In this document: positions 26,696 to 34,365 of the stretch, piece by piece
Layout: each line of letters begins with the position of its first letter
How positions within the stretch are numbered: the first letter of the stretch is position 1
Assembly (NCBI GenBank): GCA_000156155.1
Contig: DS995299.1
Span: forward strand, 859,400 to 923,399
DNA from: a beta proteobacterium KB13
GTDB taxonomy: Bacteria > Pseudomonadota > Gammaproteobacteria > Burkholderiales > Methylophilaceae
Direction of reading: 5' to 3'
Length of the DNA stretch: 64,000 bases
Notes under the pieces: model-generated
Database searches by the model: none
Told to the model about the DNA's origin: nothing
The model's input: the letters and a program-made list of their open reading frames with translations, nothing else
Translations under genes and position numbers: made by a program

Positions 26696-27606
26696 CTGAT
26701 TCTTGGGTCTAACTTACGATAAATAAACTCAAGAATAAAATTTATAGCCACAAAAGTTATTGCAATAAAAAAAATGGCTGCTTGGGTGATTGGGTAGTCT
26801 CTTTGATGAATAGAATCAATCAAAATTTTACCAACCCCGTCCCAACTAAAGATCATCTCAGTAATGATGGCGCCTGATAGCAAACCCCCTAGCTGCATGC
26901 CAATTGCAGTGACCAATGGAAGGCTAATCAATCTCAAAATATGGACAAAGTAAATTTTTTCAACTCTAAGTCCTTTCGATCTTGCAGTCGTGATAATGGC
27001 ATTCTCTTTAAGGTCGTTTGCGCAGTCTAGGGTCATGTTAGCTAGGTAACATAACAAACCCAAGGCAAGGGTTAGTGATGGTAAGACAATGGATAAATGA
27101 CTGTTCATACCACTAACAGGTAACCAATTTAATTGCATTGAAAAAACAAGAATGAGAATGGGAGCCAAGATAAATGATGGTATGGCAATAATAATATTAC
27201 ATATTTTTTTTACTATATTTATGATTTCGTTTTTATTAGTTAAAGAAACAAACAAGCCTAAGGGGATACCAATTAGTATACTGATAATGACTGCAGTTAC
27301 AGCAAGTGTGTATGTATTTAAAAGCGCTGGTTTTATGATGTCATTTACTGATGTTCCTTGATGGATAGACAAACCAAAATCGAACAAAACAAGATTTTTA
27401 ATTGCTTTTTTTAGCTGACCAAAAAAACCTTGCTCTAAGCCGAGTTGCTCTTTAATTAAAGCAACATCAACGGATGAATTTCCTATACCAGCTAAAATAT
27501 CGACCGGATCACCAGGAATCAATCTAACTAAGAAAAAAGATAATAAGTAAACAGATAAAACCAAAAGAAAAAAATGAATCGTTTTTTTTACAAAAAAATT
27601 ATTCAT
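26692..27606 (-). CDS. Peptide ABC transporter permease, DppB/OppB type
   Basis: Second membrane subunit of the same importer. From the ATG at 27606 the protein has 304 residues, with the family N-terminus (FFLVRLIPGDPVDILAG), about six membrane helices and the EAA loop (ITTARSKGLRVEKIYFVHILR). The frame is open to 27630, but MNNFFVKKTIHFF is the more natural beginning and overlaps the preceding YkuD-domain gene by 8 instead of 32 bases. Confidence 0.9.
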   Translation of the reverse strand: MNNFFVKKTIHFFLLVLSVYLLSFFLVRLIPGDPVDILAGIGNSSVDVALIKEQLGLEQGFFGQLKKAIKNLVLFDFGLSIHQGTSVNDIIKPALLNTYTLAVTAVIISILIGIPLGLFVSLTNKNEIINIVKKICNIIIAIPSFILAPILILVFSMQLNWLPVSGMNSHLSIVLPSLTLALGLLCYLANMTLDCANDLKENAIITTARSKGLRVEKIYFVHILRLISLPLVTAIGMQLGGLLSGAIITEMIFSWDGVGKILIDSIHQRDYPITQAAIFFIAITFVAINFILEFIYRKLDPRIR

Positions 27607-28066
27607 TGATAATGACTTTTTCTCCAACATTCACTAAATCAAATAAGCTGATGACGTCTTTATTTTTCATTCTAATGCATCCGTGAGATACAGGATGGCC
27701 TATATTTTCCTCATCGTGTGTGCCGTGAATATAGATAAATCTTTGCATCGTATCCACATTTTTAAGACGATTAAAGCCAATCTCTGTGCCAGATAACCAT
27801 AAAATTCTTGATAGAATAAGATCCTCAGAGTCTATTTTGGCATCAGGATCCCATAGCTCTCCCTTCCATCGTCGCGCTTGAAAAATGGCATGCATTGGAT
27901 AACCTGCTCCAATTTTTGCTCGGATGATATGGCTACCAAGCGGAGTGCAATTGCTATTTTTTACCTGACCTACACCCTTTTTTGCTGAGGATATCGGATA
28001 TCTCGAAATAATTTCTTTATCTCTAAGAAGTGTTAATGTTTGTGTTTTAATTGATACCTCAATCAT
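27599..28066 (-). CDS. Cytoplasmic YkuD-domain protein, probable L,D-carboxypeptidase
   Basis: YkuD (L,D-transpeptidase fold) domain covers nearly all of the 155 residues. The catalytic signature is complete: His114 in YIHGTHDE and SHGCIRM with nucleophile Cys130. There is no signal peptide or membrane segment, so the enzyme should stay in the cytoplasm. Periplasmic L,D-transpeptidases crosslink murein, but cytoplasmic YkuD proteins of the Acinetobacter ElsL type trim the terminal D-Ala of recycled tetrapeptides; this protein matches that arrangement. Start choice: ATG at 28066 has AGG upstream and the family beginning MIEVSIKTQTLTL; ATG codons at 28084 and 28081 are alternatives. It lies between the peptide-binding protein and permease genes, with 8-base overlaps on both sides. 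Confidence 0.85.
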   Translation of the reverse strand: MIEVSIKTQTLTLLRDKEIISRYPISSAKKGVGQVKNSNCTPLGSHIIRAKIGAGYPMHAIFQARRWKGELWDPDAKIDSEDLILSRILWLSGTEIGFNRLKNVDTMQRFIYIHGTHDEENIGHPVSHGCIRMKNKDVISLFDLVNVGEKVIINE

Positions 28067-29492
28067 GGCAAAACCTAACATCATAAAGACCTAGCCAACT
28101 ACCATCTTCTGTTAATTGATAATCGCAAATACTGTCAAGAGAAGCCATAAAATTTCCTTCATACCATAATGGGTAAATGAGCACATTTTGATGAATGTAC
28201 TCTAATGTGCCATCCCAATTTTTTTTATCATAACTTTCTTTTATTAAATTATCGATAATTTCATCTTGCAATAATCCCCTGTTTAAACCAAAAGGCGGAA
28301 TCATGCTGGAATGAAATATTTTTTTGTAAATGTCTGGAGATTTAAGGCCAACCCAAGTCAATGAATACAGTTGAAAATCTCCATTCTGGATATCTTTAAA
28401 AAAGGTTCCCCAGTCTAAACTTTTTATCTTTAAACTAATACCAATGGCTTCTAGTTGTGCTTTAAGAATTGTTGCAATTTTTATCCTAAAGGTGTCTGTA
28501 GAAGTTTTAAACTCTAGTTTTAGCGGGAGTTTATAACCAGCATCGATTAATAAATTTTTGCTTAATTGAGGATTGTATTCATGGGGGCTTAGGTTTGAAG
28601 AAGACCAATGTTTCTGACTTAAAATTTGTGACGCAGCTTGAGTGTCCTGATTAAAAAAGAATTTGATAATTTCTTCACGATTTATAGCATGTGCTATTGC
28701 TTTTCTCACTGCAGGGTCTCTGAGCAGTTCATGTTGATGATTAAATCCAATATAAGAGACATTGGTACCGGGTGATGAGAGCGTCTTGAGTTGATGATGT
28801 CTTTCTAAATAATTAATAATTGGAAGTGACAAATCATTCTGAAGAAGATCAATTTCTTTGTTAATTAATTTTAAGGCTCTTACTGACGGATCTTTGACTT
28901 CTTCAAATTTTATCCTCTTCCCATCTTTTCTCAATAAAATCAATGGTTTATTAGAAATTATTTGATATTTATTTGATCCCATTGATGACTTCGATAAGTC
29001 AATTTTTAGATCATCTAAATCATAAGGAAGGATTGGTAAACTTAATTTTTCAACAAAGAGAGGATCTGGCTTCTTCAGTTTGATTCTAATTATTGAACCA
29101 TTAAGAGAGATGTGTTGAATGCCTTTTAAATCTTCAAAGTACTTCGATAATGGGTCATGATGATTTTTTTTGATGGAAAAATATACATCTTTCAGCACAA
29201 CCTCACGTCCGTTTGAGAAATTGCTTGAGTAAGACTTTGCAGTAAAAACAAAGTCAAGATCATTAATATTTTTCCAAGATACAAATTTTGAAGTTAACTT
29301 ATATTGCTCATTGTAATTAAAAATTTTTTCATAAACTAAATCAGTAATTTTCTCTGATGCAGCATCTCTTGCATACAGAGGATTAATATTTTGTGGGTTT
29401 TGTGGAATTCCAAAAATAATCTCTTTTGAAAAAACTGATATTGGACCTAAGAAAATAAAGATTAAGATAAATTTAAATAACTTAATCTTCAT
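28059..29492 (-). CDS. Periplasmic peptide-binding protein of an ABC transporter (SBP family 5)
   Basis: Extracytoplasmic solute-binding protein of the OppA/DppA family. Starting at 29492 it has 477 residues with a clear signal peptide (MKIKLFKFILIFIFLGPISVFSK). Family motifs include INPLYARDAASEKITDLVYEKI near residue 37, the GREVVLKDVYFSIK segment, and DPAVRKAIAHAINREEII near 260. The frame is open to 29579, but that would add residues lying within rlmD ahead of the signal peptide. The protein is shorter than enteric OppA. Its ligand is not readable; context suggests murein peptides. Confidence 0.9.
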   Translation of the reverse strand: MKIKLFKFILIFIFLGPISVFSKEIIFGIPQNPQNINPLYARDAASEKITDLVYEKIFNYNEQYKLTSKFVSWKNINDLDFVFTAKSYSSNFSNGREVVLKDVYFSIKKNHHDPLSKYFEDLKGIQHISLNGSIIRIKLKKPDPLFVEKLSLPILPYDLDDLKIDLSKSSMGSNKYQIISNKPLILLRKDGKRIKFEEVKDPSVRALKLINKEIDLLQNDLSLPIINYLERHHQLKTLSSPGTNVSYIGFNHQHELLRDPAVRKAIAHAINREEIIKFFFNQDTQAASQILSQKHWSSSNLSPHEYNPQLSKNLLIDAGYKLPLKLEFKTSTDTFRIKIATILKAQLEAIGISLKIKSLDWGTFFKDIQNGDFQLYSLTWVGLKSPDIYKKIFHSSMIPPFGLNRGLLQDEIIDNLIKESYDKKNWDGTLEYIHQNVLIYPLWYEGNFMASLDSICDYQLTEDGSWLGLYDVRFCHD

Positions 29493-30795
29493 ACGTGAAT
29501 AATGAAATTGATTCAATATGAGAAGTATGAGGAAACATATTGAGTATGCCTGCAGATTGATACTTATAACCTTTATCATTCACGAGGATATTTGCATCCC
29601 TAGCTAAAGTTGCAGGATTACATGAAACGTAAACAATCGTTTCTGGGAGCATCGTATCTTTTGATATTAACTCTAATAATTGCATTGCTCCGTCTCTTGG
29701 AGGATCCAACAACCATTTGTTTTTATTTTTGAGAGAGTTAACAAAATCAACATCAACTTCAAATAAATTACTATATTGAAATGAGACATTATTTAGATTA
29801 TTTAAGCCAGCATTTTTCTGACCTAAATTAACAAGATCCTCACTTCCCTCGATACCGATTACGGAGTGAGCGTATTTAGCAATTGGTAGAGTAAAGTTCC
29901 CAAGGCCCGAGAAAAAATCTACAACCTCATCTTGAGGATTTAGGTTTAGCAATTCTAGTGCTTTGTCAATCATGAGCTGATTAATGTATGGATTTATTTG
30001 AATGAACCCAGAAGGATTAAACTCTAGATTTAGTTCATACTTAGCAATTGGGTATGAGATTATTTCAGAATCCCTTTCTGGAAATAAAGGCTTCACTGTC
30101 TCCGGCCCTTTGCTTTGCGTCCATATCTCGATATTTCTTGCATTCGAAAATTCACTTAGTTTTTTTATATCTTCAATAGAGAGCGGGTCTAATATTCGAA
30201 AGATAAAAATATCCCTATCACCATTGGATGCGTATTCTATTTGAGGCATTCTGTTATAAATACTCAAATTTTTAATCAAGGATTTTATCTCTCCTAGGCA
30301 GGATGAAATTCTGCCTGGCAACACCTCACAAGAATCCATGTCTGTTAAAAAATGAGTTAATCGTTCATTAAATCCTACTAACACCTTATCCTTCTTATCA
30401 ACATATTTAGCTCTTAATCTTGCTTTGTGTCGATACTCAGAAAATTCAAGGAAGATAGGCTCTATTTGACTCTCTGGAACAACTTTTCCAACATGCTTTA
30501 ATGTTTGAAAAAAAGCATTATTTTTAAATTCAATTTGCGATGAATGTTTAAAATGTTGCATTGAGCAGCCGCCACATACATTGTAATGAGGGCAGCTTGG
30601 ATCAGCTCGGACTGGGGATGGATTTTCAATATGAGTTGCAATCCCAAAAAAGATATTTTTCTTTTTTTTTAAAATTTTGTACTCAACTTTTTCATCAATC
30701 AGGGCATTATGAATAAAAAAAGTTTTTTCTTCCTTTTTCGCCACCCCTCTTCCTTCGTGATCAATATCAACGATGTGCAGTAAATCATTGCTCAT
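29482..30795 (-). CDS. rlmD: RlmD (RumA), 23S rRNA m5U1939 methyltransferase
   Basis: SAM-dependent rRNA methyltransferase with a [4Fe-4S] cluster. The 437-residue protein has an N-terminal TRAM domain, the cluster cysteines in CPHYNVCGGCSMQH near residues 68-81 with a fourth in the DSCEVLPG region, the SAM motif VVDFFSGLGNFTLPIA near 290, a DPPRDGA loop and the catalytic Cys in VYVSCNPATLARD near 393. It overlaps the exonuclease gene upstream by 11 bases and the binding-protein gene downstream by 11. Confidence 0.95.
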   Translation of the reverse strand: MSNDLLHIVDIDHEGRGVAKKEEKTFFIHNALIDEKVEYKILKKKKNIFFGIATHIENPSPVRADPSCPHYNVCGGCSMQHFKHSSQIEFKNNAFFQTLKHVGKVVPESQIEPIFLEFSEYRHKARLRAKYVDKKDKVLVGFNERLTHFLTDMDSCEVLPGRISSCLGEIKSLIKNLSIYNRMPQIEYASNGDRDIFIFRILDPLSIEDIKKLSEFSNARNIEIWTQSKGPETVKPLFPERDSEIISYPIAKYELNLEFNPSGFIQINPYINQLMIDKALELLNLNPQDEVVDFFSGLGNFTLPIAKYAHSVIGIEGSEDLVNLGQKNAGLNNLNNVSFQYSNLFEVDVDFVNSLKNKNKWLLDPPRDGAMQLLELISKDTMLPETIVYVSCNPATLARDANILVNDKGYKYQSAGILNMFPHTSHIESISLFTYED

Positions 30796-31576
30796 ATTTT
30801 TCCCATGCCGTTAAGAATTCATTCCAGTGCAGTAAACTCGATGAAGATAACTTAATCTTAACTTTTAATATTTCCGCATCATACTCCTCATCAGTGAGTT
30901 GATTTTTTAGATAAATTAATCGAAGATAAACAAGGTAAGTATTTAAGACATCTGTTTCACAATAATTCCTTATTGCATCAATTTTACCGTCTTGAAAATT
31001 TTGATACACATCACCGCCATCCATATCCAACTTCCCAGGAAAACCGCATAACTTTGCAATATGGTTTAGCGAAGCGTTAGCGCGTCCGCCATAGAGTGCT
31101 AAAAAATCCATCACATCTGTGTGTCGAGAATGATATCGGCTAATGAAATTGTTGTACTTAAAGTCATGATTATTATCTCCCTGGTCCATATAAACCCCAC
31201 CATTGATTTGGAGAGCTAATGCACGATAATTAATAATGGGAAGATCAAAACCTGTTCCGTTCCAGCTAACCAATGTGGGAATAAATTTATTAATTCCGTC
31301 CATAAATCGTTGTATTAACTCCTTCTCAGAGCTATCAGAATTTCCAATAGACCAAATCTCAAGCTCGTCACCTCTTTTTAAAACACATGAAATAGCGACA
31401 ATTTTTTGAAATTGATGAGGAAGAAAATCAGATCCTTTTTTTTGCCTATAATAATAATTTGCAATAGAAACCACTTCTAAATCACTATAGCGATCGGAAA
31501 TGTTCAAGGTTCTCCTCAGGCCATCAACGTCAGGAATGGTTTCTGTATCGAAAACAAGAGTGGTGGGTAAAATCAT
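30785..31576 (-). CDS. Predicted 3'-5' exonuclease, PolB-exonuclease related
   Basis: DnaQ-like fold protein of the family related to the proofreading domain of DNA polymerase B. In the 263 residues, the first acidic motif is VFDTETIPD (residues 8-16), the second SWNGTGFDLPIINYRAL near 102-118 and the third YCETDVLNTYLVYLR near 207-221, giving the DEDD set. Found next to cysM and rlmD in betaproteobacteria. Substrate and role are not established for this family; the start overlaps the cysM stop as ATGA. Confidence 0.85.
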   Translation of the reverse strand: MILPTTLVFDTETIPDVDGLRRTLNISDRYSDLEVVSIANYYYRQKKGSDFLPHQFQKIVAISCVLKRGDELEIWSIGNSDSSEKELIQRFMDGINKFIPTLVSWNGTGFDLPIINYRALALQINGGVYMDQGDNNHDFKYNNFISRYHSRHTDVMDFLALYGGRANASLNHIAKLCGFPGKLDMDGGDVYQNFQDGKIDAIRNYCETDVLNTYLVYLRLIYLKNQLTDEEYDAEILKVKIKLSSSSLLHWNEFLTAWEKYEQ

Positions 31577-32472
31577 TCGCTAGGGAATAAACCAGTAGAT
31601 AAATATCGGTCGCCTCGATCGCATGCGATAGAGACGATGTTAGCTTCAGGGTTTTCTTTGGCTAACTTCATCGCAACAAACAAAGCACCTCCAGTAGATG
31701 CGCCAGAAAAAACACCCTCAATTTTCGCTAAATCTCTCGCTGTTTCTTCTGCTTCTTGTTGGGTTACATATCTAATTTCATCGATATTTTCATTTGTAAA
31801 GATTTTTGGAACATATTCTATTGGCCATTTTCGTATTCCTGGGATTTGCGAACCTTCCTCAGGCTGTACGCCAATAATTTGAATACCCTGGTTTTGCTCT
31901 TTTAGATATCTTGAAGTTCCAACAATTGTGCCCGTAGTTCCCATGCTGGAAACAAAGTGGGTGATTTTTTTCTGAGTTGCATTCCATATTTCAGGCCCTG
32001 TTCCCTCATAATGTGCCAAAGGATTGTCTGGATTGGCAAACTGATCAAGAATAATTCCCATGCCTTCACTTTGCATCTTTTCGGCTGTATCTCTAGCCAA
32101 TTCCATACTGCCTTCCTGGCTTGTAAGGACTAGTTTTGCCCCGTAGGCTTGCATCGTTTGACGACGTTCCACAGATTGATTTTCAGGCATCACAAGGATC
32201 ATTTTATAACCCATAACTGCTGACGACATTGCTAGCGCTATACCGGTATTACCTGAAGTTGCCTCAATAAGTGTGTCACCGGGTTTAATTTTTCCTTTTT
32301 CTTGAGCTCTCTTAATCATTGAGAGGGCTGGTCTATCTTTTACCGAGCCTGCGGGATTATTACCCTCAAGCTTTAAAAAAACATTGCCATCCGAAGGTGA
32401 AACCATTCTTTTGAGCTTAACCAAGGGCGTATTACCTACATAATTCTCTACATACATATCATTTAAAGACAT
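31573..32472 (-). CDS. cysM: CysM, cysteine synthase B
   Basis: PLP enzyme that makes cysteine from O-acetylserine and sulfide or thiosulfate. The 299-residue protein has the PLP lysine in NPAGSVKDRPALSMI near residue 43, the phosphate-binding loop TSGNTGIALA near 70 and a second Gly-rich loop SSMGTTGTIVG near 170. The length and the C-terminal GDRYLSTGLF fit CysM. It works downstream of CysE (16456-17103). It lies 1 base after dsbB. Confidence 0.95.
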   Translation of the reverse strand: MSLNDMYVENYVGNTPLVKLKRMVSPSDGNVFLKLEGNNPAGSVKDRPALSMIKRAQEKGKIKPGDTLIEATSGNTGIALAMSSAVMGYKMILVMPENQSVERRQTMQAYGAKLVLTSQEGSMELARDTAEKMQSEGMGIILDQFANPDNPLAHYEGTGPEIWNATQKKITHFVSSMGTTGTIVGTSRYLKEQNQGIQIIGVQPEEGSQIPGIRKWPIEYVPKIFTNENIDEIRYVTQQEAEETARDLAKIEGVFSGASTGGALFVAMKLAKENPEANIVSIACDRGDRYLSTGLFPSE

Positions 32473-32473
32473 G

Positions 32474-32950
32474 TTAATTATTCCTAAAGTTAAATATTGA
32501 TAAAATTGCGAAGATCAAAAACCATATGGCAGACCATTCAGGTATCGTTAAATATAGAAGAGTCCAATCGATCTCAGAACAGTCGCCTGTTCCTCGAAAT
32601 ACTAGCTCGAAAACTTGCTGCAGAGGAAAATTATCAAACATGTATTCAAGATCAATGCCACATTCAGACGGAATTTCAATAATTTTTTTTTGTATTAACA
32701 CATGCCTTATCGCAAAAACAATACCAACCATATTAATTGATAGAAGAGTTATCAGCTCGATGACTTTATTCATAGGCCTAAAAGCAAAAAATAAGAAAAC
32801 CACACCCAAGATTAGAAAAATAACTCGTTGTGTTATGCATAGCGGACAAGGTTCAAGTTGATATAAATGTTGAATTGCTACACTGAATACCACCAATAAG
32901 ATAGCAGCAACGCCTGAAACAAGTTTTATATGTCGTGTAAAGTTCTTCAT
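32474..32950 (-). CDS. dsbB: DsbB, disulfide bond formation membrane protein
   Basis: Inner-membrane oxidase that regenerates DsbA and passes electrons to quinone. The 158-residue protein has four hydrophobic segments, the redox pair in the first periplasmic loop (EPCPLCITQR, near residues 34-43), and the second pair separated over a longer loop (PSECGIDL and GTGDCSEID). The first gene of the cysM operon, preceded by a palindromic -10-like element. Confidence 0.94.
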   Translation of the reverse strand: MKNFTRHIKLVSGVAAILLVVFSVAIQHLYQLEPCPLCITQRVIFLILGVVFLFFAFRPMNKVIELITLLSINMVGIVFAIRHVLIQKKIIEIPSECGIDLEYMFDNFPLQQVFELVFRGTGDCSEIDWTLLYLTIPEWSAIWFLIFAILSIFNFRNN

Positions 32951-32954
32951 AGAC

Positions 32955-32970
32955 TATAATGCATTATAAT
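32955..32970. promoter_or_regulatory. Palindromic -10 element between dsbB and xseA
   Basis: TATAATGCATTATA (32955-32968) is a perfect 14-base palindrome that puts TATAAT on both strands, and extends to another plus-strand TATAAT at 32965-32970. For dsbB the minus-strand -10 (32968-32963) would give a leader of about 6 bases. No good -35 is visible on either side, so promoter function is likely but unproven. Confidence 0.4.
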
Positions 32971-33015
32971 TTGTATAAGTGTATTCTACGATAAACCATT
33001 CAATAATAAAAAATT

Positions 33016-34365
33016 GTGTCTTCAAATAATCTTACAAATCTAGTTGACGCTGAAAAAGTATTTGAAATTTCAGAAATCAATCGAATTGTAAAAAATATCC
33101 TGTTGAACCATCTTGAAAAAGTTTGGATAGGAGGTGAAGTATCAAATTTTGTTGAGGCCAGCTCGGGTCACTGGTATTTTTCACTGAAAGATTCATCAGC
33201 GCAAATTAGATGCACCATGTTTAAAGGGTACAACCATCTCTCTTCGATTACGCCAAAAAATGGGGACCAGATCGAGGCATTTGGTGCCATTTCATTGTAT
33301 GAGGCCAGGGGTGACTATCAAATTAACATTGAACAAGTTCGAGAAAAGGGAACTGGAAATCTTTTTGAAAAATTTGTTCAATTAAAAGACAAATTAGAAA
33401 AGCTTGGTTTATTCAATGAGGAAAATAAGTTACCTGTTCCTGCTTATCCAAAAAATATTGGCGTCATCACTTCGGCATCAGGAGCTGCATTGAGAGATGT
33501 CTTGTCAGTATTAAATAAACAACAAAATTTCAATCAAGTAGTTATTTATCCGTGCTCTGTTCAAGGCAAAGAGGCTGCCAATGAAATATGTGCTGCTATC
33601 AGTAAAGCAAACGTACAAAAAATGGTTGACGTGTTAATACTGTGCAGAGGGGGAGGTTCAATTGAAGACTTGTGGTCCTTTAATGAAGAAAAAGTAGTTA
33701 ATGCGATTGCTCAATCTAAACTTCCCATAATATCTGGTGTTGGTCACGAAACAGATTTTACCCTGACTGATTTTGTTGCTGATATGCGCGCACCAACTCC
33801 CACAGCTGCTGCATCAGTCATACTTGAGAAACTGAACAAATTAGATGAGTATTTTGAATATTACCTTTCTGCTCTTCAAAAAAATATCTCTAATTTATTA
33901 AAAAGTAAAAATCAAGAGCTAGACTTTCTCGAAAAAAGAATAGTCTCCCCAAAAGACAAACTTAAACGCTCAAAGGAATTAATTCATAACCTAAAAAAAC
34001 AATTTACCACAACATTAAAAAATAAATTTTTTAACGCTGAAAAAGAAATAGATATCCTTCGAAAAAGATTTACATCACCTCAGGAGAAAATTCAACGGGC
34101 AGAAGAAAGAATCAAAAATACAGAAAAAGATTTAAACTACACTGCTTTAAGAAGGATCAAAGAACAGCAATCCAAGATAAATTTTATCGATGAAAAATTA
34201 AATATTCTAAATCCAAGAAATATTTTAGCTAAGGGGTATTCAATTGTTTATAATGGACTCGATGTAGTAAAAGACTCTAACAAAGTAGATTTAAATGACA
34301 ATCTCGATATTCAATTACATTCAGGAACTTTGCTTGTTCAAGTAAAGAATAATAAGAAACATTGA
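33016..34365 (+). CDS. xseA: XseA, exodeoxyribonuclease VII large subunit
   Basis: Degrades single-stranded DNA to oligonucleotides with XseB, which is not in the window. The 449-residue protein has an N-terminal OB-fold (VWIGGEVSNFVEASSGHWYFSLKD, about residues 36-59), the catalytic-domain motifs VITSASGAALRDVL and RGGGSIEDLWSFNEE near 214, the GHETDFTLTDFVADMRAPTPTAAA segment and a long Lys/Glu-rich coiled coil (about 280-400). The start is GTG without a clear Shine-Dalgarno sequence. Confidence 0.96.
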   Translation: MSSNNLTNLVDAEKVFEISEINRIVKNILLNHLEKVWIGGEVSNFVEASSGHWYFSLKDSSAQIRCTMFKGYNHLSSITPKNGDQIEAFGAISLYEARGDYQINIEQVREKGTGNLFEKFVQLKDKLEKLGLFNEENKLPVPAYPKNIGVITSASGAALRDVLSVLNKQQNFNQVVIYPCSVQGKEAANEICAAISKANVQKMVDVLILCRGGGSIEDLWSFNEEKVVNAIAQSKLPIISGVGHETDFTLTDFVADMRAPTPTAAASVILEKLNKLDEYFEYYLSALQKNISNLLKSKNQELDFLEKRIVSPKDKLKRSKELIHNLKKQFTTTLKNKFFNAEKEIDILRKRFTSPQEKIQRAEERIKNTEKDLNYTALRRIKEQQSKINFIDEKLNILNPRNILAKGYSIVYNGLDVVKDSNKVDLNDNLDIQLHSGTLLVQVKNNKKH

